From NCBI RefSeq assembly GCF_000974685.2, contig NZ_AP018738.1, forward strand, positions 186,001 through 250,000: a stretch of DNA of 64,000 nucleotides. Direction: 5' to 3'. Under the pieces are notes generated by a model. That model was not told the DNA's origin, did not search any database, and saw only the letters and a program-made list of their open reading frames with translations. Source of the stretch: Ferriphaselus amnicola. Lineage in GTDB: Bacteria; Pseudomonadota; Gammaproteobacteria; Burkholderiales; Gallionellaceae. The translations under genes and the position numbers were made by a program. Of the stretch, positions 57,501 to 64,000 are shown in pieces. Each line of letters begins with the position of its first letter. The stretch's first letter is position 1.

Positions 57501-57701
57501 CTAGACCAGTATCTTCCATCCGATCAATACGTAGCGCTCCAGTACGAATAACGCGGCGAATACGAGAATCACGACCACGATCAGACGCACGGTCTGCCAA
57601 GCGAAGTTGAGGTAGCGTTGTTTGCGAGTGAATAGGTACATGCCGCCGGAAACGGCGATGAGTAGAGCCGAGAGGATGAGGAATAGGCGCAGGATCAGCA
57701 T
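57501..57701 (-). CDS. Small membrane protein downstream of lpxC
   Basis: 66 residues with two membrane helices (LFLILSALLIAVSGGMYLF and LIVVVILVFAALFVLERYV) joined by a short basic loop (TRKQRYLNFAWQ). Unnamed small proteins of this shape lie beside lpxC or secA in related bacteria. It starts 16 bases after lpxC and converges on the broken GGDEF-EAL gene; co-transcription with lpxC is likely. Function unknown. Confidence 0.75.
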   Translation of the reverse strand: MLILRLFLILSALLIAVSGGMYLFTRKQRYLNFAWQTVRLIVVVILVFAALFVLERYVLIGWKILV

Positions 57702-57717
57702 GGCCCGAGCGCGCCGG

Positions 57718-58629
57718 TCAAATCGCCTGAAGCTGCATGCGCAGGAAGTTGGGCGCTTCTTCTTCCGAATTGAAGCTCACGTATTCCCATGCCGATTCAT
57801 CCGCTAACAGCGCGCGCAGCAGGGCGTTGTTGAGCGCATGGCCCGATTTGTAACCGGAGAACGCGCCGATCAGCGGATGCCCGATCAGGTACAGGTCGCC
57901 GATGGCATCCAACACTTTGTGCTTGACGAACTCGTCGTCCGAACGCAGGCCGTCTGGGTTGATGACGCGGTATTCGTCCATCACGATGGCGTTGTCCAGA
58001 TTGCCGCCCAGCGCTAACCCTTGCGAGCGCAGGTATTCAACTTCGTGCATGAAGCCGAAGGTGCGCGAGCGACTCACTTCGCGGACATAAGAGTGTTCCC
58101 CCAGATCGACGGTGACGTGCTGCTTAGTGGCGGTGAACACTGGGTGGGCGAAGGCGATGGTGAAGGTGAGTCGGTAGCCGTGGTAAGGCTCGAAGCGCAC
58201 CCACTTGTCACCGTCCTTGACCTCGACGGGCTTGAGGATGCGGACGAATTTCTTGGGTACAGCCTGCTCGATCAGTCCTGCCGATTGCAGCAGGAAGATG
58301 AAGGTACCGGCGCTGCCGTCCATGATGGGGACTTCGGCACTGGTGAGTTCGACGATGGCGTTATCCACGCCCAATCCGGCGAACGCAGACATCAGATGTT
58401 CGATGGTGGAGACACGCGCGCCATTGACTTCCATGCAGGTGGAAAGGCGGGTGTCGTGTACGGATTCAGCCGCTGCGGGTATATCAACCGGCGGTGTTAG
58501 ATCGATGCGGCGAAAGACGATGCCGTGGTTGACGGGCGCAGGCTTGAGGGTGAGTTGAACCTTCTCTCCCGTGTGCAAGCCGACGCCCGTTGCCTGTATC
58601 GTCGATTTCAGTGTTCGCTGCTTGATCAT
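57718..58629 (-). CDS. lpxC: UDP-3-O-acyl-N-acetylglucosamine deacetylase
   Basis: 303 residues. Committed step of lipid A synthesis. Zinc ligands lie in [14 protein letters not shown] (first His) and [15 protein letters not shown] (His and Asp), with the catalytic His in [10 protein letters not shown]. Normal length. It follows ftsZ in the usual dcw position, separated by a strong hairpin and preceded by its own extended -10 promoter. Confidence 0.97.
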   Translation of the reverse strand: MIKQRTLKSTIQATGVGLHTGEKVQLTLKPAPVNHGIVFRRIDLTPPVDIPAAAESVHDTRLSTCMEVNGARVSTIEHLMSAFAGLGVDNAIVELTSAEVPIMDGSAGTFIFLLQSAGLIEQAVPKKFVRILKPVEVKDGDKWVRFEPYHGYRLTFTIAFAHPVFTATKQHVTVDLGEHSYVREVSRSRTFGFMHEVEYLRSQGLALGGNLDNAIVMDEYRVINPDGLRSDDEFVKHKVLDAIGDLYLIGHPLIGAFSGYKSGHALNNALLRALLADESAWEYVSFNSEEEAPNFLRMQLQAI

Positions 58630-58658
58630 GTTCGTTCAGAACTGTTTGATTGGCGTTG

Positions 58659-58667
58659 ATTCTATCA
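58659..58667 (-). promoter_or_regulatory. Extended -10 promoter of lpxC
   Basis: On the minus strand TGATAGAAT: TG-A followed by TAGAAT, an extended -10 element, 29 bases before the lpxC ATG (58629). A -35 is not needed for this type and none is obvious. Confidence 0.5.
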
Positions 58668-58685
58668 CAGCCAACTACAGCATCC

Positions 58686-58716
58686 CGACGTGGCCAAAGG
58701 CGTCTCGGCCACGTCG
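58686..58716 (-). terminator. Perfect 10-bp hairpin between ftsZ and lpxC
   Basis: CGACGTGGCC (58686-58695) pairs with GGCCACGTCG (58707-58716) around an 11-base loop. No T-run follows on either strand, so it may act as an mRNA processing or attenuation element rather than a full terminator. Confidence 0.6.
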
Positions 58717-58728
58717 AGCGCATCCGTC

Positions 58729-59898
58729 TTAGTCTGCTTGCTTACGCAGGAAAGAAGGGATGTCCAGCATTTCCATACCCGATTCGCGTAGCGAAGCGAC
58801 GGCGGTCTCGCGTTGGCTACGGCCACTGCGCATCACGGTCGGACGATCTAGCTCACCGTAGTTGATCATGGGCATATCATCGGTGCCGGTACGCTGATTC
58901 TCGTAGGAAGGAGCGACCAATACAGGCTTGGGTTGACGACGTACGCCGACCTTGCCCAAACCGGTAGCGACGAGCGTGACGCGCAATTCGTCACCCATGT
59001 CTTCGTCGAACACAGAACCCACGATCACAGTGGCTTCCTGAGCGGCGAACTGGAAGCAGTTCATCACTTCGTGCAATTCTTCCAGCGTCAGGCTGCTGCT
59101 GGAGGTGATGTTGACCAGAATGCCGCGCGCGCCGGACAGATCGACATCTTCCAGCAATGGGCTGGCGATGGCTTGTTCGGCGGCACGCTTGGCGCGGTCT
59201 TCACCAGTGGCGGTGGCTGCACCCATCATGGCCATGCCGTTCTCGGACATCAGCGTACTCACGTCAGCGAAGTCCACGTTCACCATGCCGGGGACGTTGA
59301 TGACTTCAGCGATACCAGCGACGGCACCTTGCAACACGCCGTTCGATGCCTTGAACGCTTGTGGCAGCGTGGTCTTGCCGCCTAGCACTTCCATCAACTT
59401 GGCGTTCGGCACGATGATCAGCGAATCAACGTGAGCGGCCAGTTCCTCGATGCCGGTTTGCGCCAGTGTCATGCGCTTGCCTTCGAACATGAACGGCTTA
59501 GTCACGACAGCTACGGTCAGGATGCCCATTTCCTTGGCGACCTTGGCGACGATAGGGGCTGCACCAGTGCCGGTACCGCCGCCCATGCCAGCGGTGATGA
59601 ACACCATGTTCGCGCCACGGATGTGTTCCGCGATGCGCTCGCGATCCTCTTCCGCTGCGGCTTGGCCGACTTCAGGTTTTGCACCGGCACCCAGACCCTT
59701 GGTCAGGTTTGCGCCGATCTGCAATTGCACGCGCGATTTGCTGCGCTTGAGTGCTTGTGCATCGGTATTGATGGTGATGAATTCCACCCCTTTCATCCCT
59801 TGTTCGATCATGTGATCGACTGCATTGCCGCCGCAGCCGCCCACACCTACCACCTTGATCACCGCCCCATGAGGTTGTGCATCCACTAATTCAAACAT
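58729..59898 (-). CDS. ftsZ: Cell-division tubulin homologue FtsZ
   Basis: 389 residues. GTPase that polymerises into the Z ring. The tubulin signature GGGTGTGAAP, the N-terminal VGVGGCGGNAVDHM and the C-terminal tail LDIPSFLRKQAD that binds FtsA and ZipA are present. AAGGAGATAACA precedes the ATG. Last of the division genes in this dcw cluster. Confidence 0.98.
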   Translation of the reverse strand: MFELVDAQPHGAVIKVVGVGGCGGNAVDHMIEQGMKGVEFITINTDAQALKRSKSRVQLQIGANLTKGLGAGAKPEVGQAAAEEDRERIAEHIRGANMVFITAGMGGGTGTGAAPIVAKVAKEMGILTVAVVTKPFMFEGKRMTLAQTGIEELAAHVDSLIIVPNAKLMEVLGGKTTLPQAFKASNGVLQGAVAGIAEVINVPGMVNVDFADVSTLMSENGMAMMGAATATGEDRAKRAAEQAIASPLLEDVDLSGARGILVNITSSSSLTLEELHEVMNCFQFAAQEATVIVGSVFDEDMGDELRVTLVATGLGKVGVRRQPKPVLVAPSYENQRTGTDDMPMINYGELDRPTVMRSGRSQRETAVASLRESGMEMLDIPSFLRKQAD

Positions 59899-59952
59899 TG
59901 TTATCTCCTTATGAAAACGACCACACCCTGAATAAAATCAACCCTGAATCAA

Positions 59953-61182
59953 TCAGAAATTGCCCTGAAACCATGCCCGCATCTTGCCGAGTACATCCCC
60001 GACCGATTTGGTTTGCATCTTGTGTTCGCTGTGCTGCAAATGGTTTTCCAACCCGTACAGCAACAGCCCGACACCGGTGGAGTAGCGCGGTGTACGCACC
60101 ACGTCGGATAGTCCGCCGACGTAACGCGGTGTGCCTAACCGTACCGGCATGTGAAAAATCTCTTCGCCCAACTCGACCATGCCCTGCATCGCGCTGCTGC
60201 CGCCGGTGATGACGATGCCGGAGGACAGTAGATCTTCGTAGCCGCTGCGGCGTAGTTCCGCTTGCACCAGCGAGTACAGCTCTTCGATGCGCGGCTCGAT
60301 CACTTCGGCCAATGTCTGGCGCGACAACATGCGCGTGCCGCGTTCGCCTACGCCCGGTACTTCGATGGGCGCATCGTCGGCCAATTGGCGCAATGCGCAG
60401 CCGTACTTGATCTTGATGTCCTCGGCATCCTTGGTTGGCGTGCGCAAGGCCATGGCGATGTCGTTGGTGACTTGGTCACCGGCGATGGGGATCACGGCCG
60501 AGTGGCGGATCGCGCCGCCAGTGAAGATCGCCACGTCGGTGGTGCCGCCGCCGATGTCCACCAAGCACACGCCCAGCTCACGCTCGTCCTCTTCCAACAC
60601 CGCACGGCTGGAAGCCAGCGGTTGCAAGATCATCTCGTTCATCTCCAACCCGCAGCGGTGAACGCACTTGATGATGTTCTGCACCGCCGCCACCGCGCCG
60701 GTGACGATGTGGACTTCGACTTCGAGCTTCATGCCACTCATACCCAGCGGCTTCTTGATGCCACCTTGGCCGTCGATGCTGAATTCCTTCTCCAGAATGT
60801 GCAGGATCTGTTGGTCGCTAGGCAGACTGATCGAGCTGGCCGTTTCCACCACGCGGTCGATGTCGCCCTGCGTGACTTCCTTGTCCTTGATCTTCACCAT
60901 GCCGCTGGTGTTCATGCTCTTGATGTGGCTGCCAGCGATGCCGGTATAGACTTGGCTGATCTTGCAGTCGGCCATGAACTCCGCGTCGCGCAATGCTTTC
61001 TGGATGGTGTTCACGCTGGCGTCGATGTTCACCACCATGCCTTTCTTCATCCCGGACGACTCTTGCATCCCGGCGCCGATCACCTCGATAGTGTGATCCG
61101 GCTTAACTTCGCCGACGATGCACACGATCTTGGACGTGCCTATGTCCAGCGCCACGATCAGATCTTTGTATTCCTTGCTCAT
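59953..61182 (-). CDS. ftsA: Cell-division protein FtsA
   Basis: 409 residues, an actin-fold membrane tether for FtsZ. Phosphate-binding loops: VALDIGTSKIVCIVGE and VDIGGGTTDVAIFTGG; the 1C domain lies between them. The C-terminal amphipathic helix (VLGKMRAWFQGNF) attaches it to the membrane. Between ftsQ and ftsZ, as expected. Confidence 0.97.
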   Translation of the reverse strand: MSKEYKDLIVALDIGTSKIVCIVGEVKPDHTIEVIGAGMQESSGMKKGMVVNIDASVNTIQKALRDAEFMADCKISQVYTGIAGSHIKSMNTSGMVKIKDKEVTQGDIDRVVETASSISLPSDQQILHILEKEFSIDGQGGIKKPLGMSGMKLEVEVHIVTGAVAAVQNIIKCVHRCGLEMNEMILQPLASSRAVLEEDERELGVCLVDIGGGTTDVAIFTGGAIRHSAVIPIAGDQVTNDIAMALRTPTKDAEDIKIKYGCALRQLADDAPIEVPGVGERGTRMLSRQTLAEVIEPRIEELYSLVQAELRRSGYEDLLSSGIVITGGSSAMQGMVELGEEIFHMPVRLGTPRYVGGLSDVVRTPRYSTGVGLLLYGLENHLQHSEHKMQTKSVGDVLGKMRAWFQGNF

Positions 61183-61197
61183 AGTTCCTCTCCCACC

Positions 61198-61941
61198 CTA
61201 AACCTTGCTGTTAGCTGCTTTGGCCGTGGTCTTGCCTAAGCCGCCCGGCAAGTACGCGGCAAAGCCGCTGCGATAACGTAGATCCACATAACTTACCTTC
61301 TGTGCCGACGAAGCTAGGCTGTAGTGATACACCGCGACAAAGCGCGACAGCCGTCTCCCGGTTTCTTCGCGCCCCAGTTCCAGCACTAGTCCGTTATCCA
61401 GTTTGATCCGCCAATCACGGCGGGGCGACAAGCTGATCTGCGCGATGCTTTGTTCCAGTGGCTTGAGCTGCGCACCGAAGTCGGCGAACTTTTGCATCAC
61501 CTCGGCCGAGGTTCCTGTCGGGCCGTAATACTCGGGCAGCTCATCTTCTGTTCCCGCAGAGAACACTTCGCCGTGGTTGTTCACTAGCTCGATGCCGTTC
61601 CAGCGGGCGACCGCTTGATGTTCCTCCAGCGCGATCTCCACCTGCCAAGGGAATTCACGGCGCAAGCTGACCTTGCGTACCCAAGGCAGTTGCTCCAGCG
61701 ACTTGCGCAGATGCACCAAGTCAGCGGTGAAGAAATTGCCCTTCAGTTCATTGCGCACCACGCGCTCGACTTGCTCTACCGACACTCGCTGGGGCATGGC
61801 CGTCAGCTTGGCTGACTTCAGTGGGAAGATCGGCAGATGCACGACGTAATGCGCCGCTCCCGCTAGGATCAGCAGCAGGCTGATGCCGAACAGGGCATTG
61901 GCGAGATTACGCAGCGCTTTGGCGTCATCCCACATGCGCAC
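61198..61941 (-). CDS. ftsQ: Cell-division protein FtsQ
   Basis: 247 residues. A short cytoplasmic part, one membrane helix ([19 protein letters not shown]), a POTRA domain ([20 protein letters not shown] onward) and a beta domain. Links FtsB-FtsL to the divisome. The start overlaps the end of ddl by 17 bases. Confidence 0.95.
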   Translation of the reverse strand: MRMWDDAKALRNLANALFGISLLLILAGAAHYVVHLPIFPLKSAKLTAMPQRVSVEQVERVVRNELKGNFFTADLVHLRKSLEQLPWVRKVSLRREFPWQVEIALEEHQAVARWNGIELVNNHGEVFSAGTEDELPEYYGPTGTSAEVMQKFADFGAQLKPLEQSIAQISLSPRRDWRIKLDNGLVLELGREETGRRLSRFVAVYHYSLASSAQKVSYVDLRYRSGFAAYLPGGLGKTTAKAANSKV

Positions 61942-62872
61942 CCTCCAATACTCGCAGTACCAACTGCTCGAAACTCAAGCCAGACTGTCGTGCCGCCATC
62001 GGAACTAGACTGTGGTCGGTCATGCCCGGCGAGGTGTTCGCTTCCAACAGATAGGGCTTGCCCGCCTCGTCCATCAGAAAATCCACTCGTCCCCAGCCCG
62101 AACCACCTAGTAACTCGAAACCTTGCAGCGCTAGGCGTTGCATCTCGGCTTCCTGCTCGGCGCTCAATCCACACGGGCACAGGTAGCGCGTGTCGTCGCG
62201 CAGATACTTGGCCTCGTAGTCGTAGAACTCGTTGGCGGGCACGATGCGGATCACTGGCAACGCAGTGTCACCCAAGATCGCAGCCGTGTATTCCCCACCC
62301 AGCACGGCGCGTTCGGCGATCACCAATGCGTCATGCTTGGCTGCTTCGTGATAGGCAGCAGGCAGCTCGGCCAGCGACTTCACCTTGCTGATACCCACGC
62401 TGGAACCTTCGTTGGCTGGCTTCACGAACAAGGGCAGTCCCAGTCGTTCGGCTACGCCCGCCCAATCGCTATCGGCGGTGAGCAACTCGCACTGCGGCAC
62501 GGGTAAACCGCCCGCCTGCCAGATCATCTTGCTGCGCCATTTGTCCATCGCCAGTGCTGATGCCAGCACGCCGCTGCCGGTATAAGGCACGCCGAGTAGT
62601 TCCAGTGCGCCCTGCACCGTGCCGTCTTCACCGCCGCGACCATGCAGCGCGATGAAGGCGCGGTCGTAACCTTCGTCACGCAAGGCTTGCAAAGACAAAA
62701 CCGCAGGGTCGAAGGCGTGAGCATCCACGCCGCTACGTTGCAATGCGGCCAATACCGCCGCACCGCTCTTCAACGACACTTCACGTTCGGCAGAGTGTCC
62801 GCCGAAGAGCACGGCGACCTTGCCCAGCATTGAAGGAGGAAGAGGGAGGGGAGAAGGGTGGCTGTTATCCAT
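61925..62872 (-). CDS. ddl: D-alanine-D-alanine ligase
   Basis: 315 residues. ATP-grasp enzyme for the peptidoglycan dipeptide. Motifs: [49 protein letters not shown] and [16 protein letters not shown]. Possible starts are TTG 62890, GTG 62887 and ATG 62872; all add a Ser-Pro-Leu-rich leader ([10 protein letters not shown]) encoded by a pyrimidine-only-like tract, while an ATG at 62830 ([11 protein letters not shown]) would give the usual N-terminus. None has a clear ribosome-binding site; 62872 overlaps murB by 8 bases. Confidence 0.94.
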   Translation of the reverse strand: MDNSHPSPLPLPPSMLGKVAVLFGGHSAEREVSLKSGAAVLAALQRSGVDAHAFDPAVLSLQALRDEGYDRAFIALHGRGGEDGTVQGALELLGVPYTGSGVLASALAMDKWRSKMIWQAGGLPVPQCELLTADSDWAGVAERLGLPLFVKPANEGSSVGISKVKSLAELPAAYHEAAKHDALVIAERAVLGGEYTAAILGDTALPVIRIVPANEFYDYEAKYLRDDTRYLCPCGLSAEQEAEMQRLALQGFELLGGSGWGRVDFLMDEAGKPYLLEANTSPGMTDHSLVPMAARQSGLSFEQLVLRVLEGAHVG

Positions 62873-63803
62873 GATTCTTGTGTTCACCAATGATGCGTAC
62901 TTCGGGGTGCAGGTGGATGCCGGTCTTAGCTTCCACTTCCGCTTGCACCCGCTCTATCAATCCTTCGATGTCAGCGGCCGTCGCTCCTCCCACGTTGACG
63001 ATGAAGTTGGCGTGCTTGGGCGATACTTGTGCGCCGCCGAGCTGATGACCTTTCAGTCCGCATGACTCGATCAGCCGTGCCGCGTAGTCGCCTTCTGGGT
63101 TGCGGAACACTGAACCGGCGTTAGGCGTGCCGATGGGCTGGCTGGCGACACGCTTCTCCAGCAGCGCCTTGATCGCCTGACGCGATGCCTCGCCATCACC
63201 CGACTCGAAGCGCAACCATGCGCCGACAAACAGCTCGTCGGTCGGCAAGGGGAAAGGTTCGCCGTCGTCGTCCACGCGTTGCACGCTGCGGTAAGCGATG
63301 GCGTAATCCTGCGGCGTACGCTCGACAAGTTCGCCGCTGCGGGTGAGTACCTGCACTCGCACAACATGGCTCCAAGTCTCGCTTCCGTAGCAACCGGCAT
63401 TCATCGCCAGCATGCCTCCCACCGTGCCGGGGATGCCGGCACAGAACTCGGCACCGATCAGATTGTGCATGGCGGCAAAGCGTGCCAGTTTCGCGCCCGG
63501 TACACCGGCTTGCACATAGAGCGTACCGTCGGCTTCCAGCCGCAACTCGGTCAACGCGCCGTGGGTGAGTAACACCGTGCCGCGCAGACCGCTGTCGCGT
63601 ACCAGCAGATTGCTGCCCAAGCCGACCGTGGTCAGCGGCTCATTTTGCGGCAGGGTTTGCATGAACACCGCCAAATCGGCCAAGTCAGCCGCCTGATACA
63701 AGCGCTCCACCTGACCGCCCGCGCGCCAGCTCACATGGCGGCTCATGTCCACGTGCTCCTGCATCTCGCCGCGCAGGAAATGGCGAGGTTCGCTCATATT
63801 CAT
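62865..63803 (-). CDS. murB: UDP-N-acetylenolpyruvoylglucosamine reductase
   Basis: 312 residues. FAD enzyme producing UDP-MurNAc. The FAD-binding stretch [35 protein letters not shown] and the catalytic Ser in [15 protein letters not shown] are visible. The ATG overlaps the murC stop by 4 bases (ATGA). Confidence 0.97.
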   Translation of the reverse strand: MNMSEPRHFLRGEMQEHVDMSRHVSWRAGGQVERLYQAADLADLAVFMQTLPQNEPLTTVGLGSNLLVRDSGLRGTVLLTHGALTELRLEADGTLYVQAGVPGAKLARFAAMHNLIGAEFCAGIPGTVGGMLAMNAGCYGSETWSHVVRVQVLTRSGELVERTPQDYAIAYRSVQRVDDDGEPFPLPTDELFVGAWLRFESGDGEASRQAIKALLEKRVASQPIGTPNAGSVFRNPEGDYAARLIESCGLKGHQLGGAQVSPKHANFIVNVGGATAADIEGLIERVQAEVEAKTGIHLHPEVRIIGEHKNHG

Positions 63804-64000
63804 GCCTCCGCTCCGCTTAGTTGACGCACTTGCGCCGATACGCCGCCGATCGAACCGGCGCCCATCGTCAGTACCACGTCACCTGCTTGCGCCGAGTTCA
63901 AGATCGCCTGTGGCATGTCAGCGATGTGTTCCACGAACACTGCCTCTTTGCCCGCCACCCGCAGCGAACGCATCAGCGCGCGTCCATCCGCTGCCACGAT
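63800..64000 (-). CDS. murC: UDP-N-acetylmuramate-L-alanine ligase, C-terminal end (5' part outside window)
   Basis: Only the last 66 residues are in the window. They match the C-terminal domain of MurC ([20 protein letters not shown]), and the position directly before murB is the conserved dcw order. The catalytic ATP-binding domain lies beyond the right edge. Confidence 0.9.
   Translation of the reverse strand: MVAADGRALMRSLRVAGKEAVFVEHIADMPQAILNSAQAGDVVLTMGAGSIGGVSAQVRQLSGAEA

Noticed and set aside
60262-61239. 325-codon plus-strand open frame
   Set aside because: Antisense to ftsA, composition-driven.

Overview
This looks like chromosomal DNA from a Betaproteobacterium, most likely in or near the Nitrosomonadales/Gallionellaceae. 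The inference rests on moderately high GC, the dcw order murC-murB-ddl-ftsQ-ftsA-ftsZ-lpxC, a dciA/secA pair near argJ, a hemC-hemD-hemX-hemY run, a pyrB plus zinc-less dihydroorotase pair, and several GGDEF-EAL proteins. The assignment is from gene content and order only.

Layout. (1) 1-8725, minus strand: an assimilatory nitrate cluster, read nasT > leader RNA > nrtA > nrtB > nrtD > a 102-codon orphan gene > nasA > nirB (3' end lost at the left edge). The leader between nasT and nrtA carries two stem-loops with A..G.. hexaloops and an intrinsic terminator that overlaps the second one, as expected for an ANTAR antitermination target. (2) 9104-12271: a divergent sulfur unit: an ArsR-rhodanese regulator facing a DsrE-like protein, an ETHE1-like metallo-beta-lactamase-fold enzyme and an MFS transporter. 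(3) 12272-15013: an accessory zone with few genes. It holds a helically phased GCGGAT repeat array, two tandem paralogous small genes of unknown function, a BrnT/BrnA-type toxin-antitoxin pair, a 28-bp perfect palindrome and a 44-nt 3' fragment of a CAU-anticodon tRNA gene that looks like an integration scar. (4) 15014-43598: housekeeping genes: trpG-trpD, yqgE-ruvX-pyrB-pyrX, prlC, hrpA, a DUF445 membrane protein, hemW, a histidine phosphatase, trmB, thiS-thiG, tRNA-Gly(CCC), hemC-hemD-hemX-hemY, ppc, a repeat-rich exported protein, a TSUP transporter and an EVE-domain protein. (5) 43647-64000: a large GGDEF-EAL sensor, argJ, a cNMP-binding protein, secA, dciA, a CheB-CheR-PAS hybrid, a frameshifted PAS-GGDEF-EAL gene, then the division and cell-wall cluster lpxC-ftsZ-ftsA-ftsQ-ddl-murB-murC (murC cut by the right edge).

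How the parts work together. The nitrate cluster imports nitrate by an ABC system and reduces it to ammonium in the cytoplasm; NasT probably decides whether transcription passes the leader terminator. The sulfur unit probably senses and handles persulfide-type sulfur. Cyclic-di-GMP signalling is prominent: three GGDEF-EAL loci, one of them broken, plus a chemotaxis-like hybrid. The most interesting regions are the nasT-nrtA leader RNA and the 12.3-14.7 kb accessory module ending at the tRNA scar.
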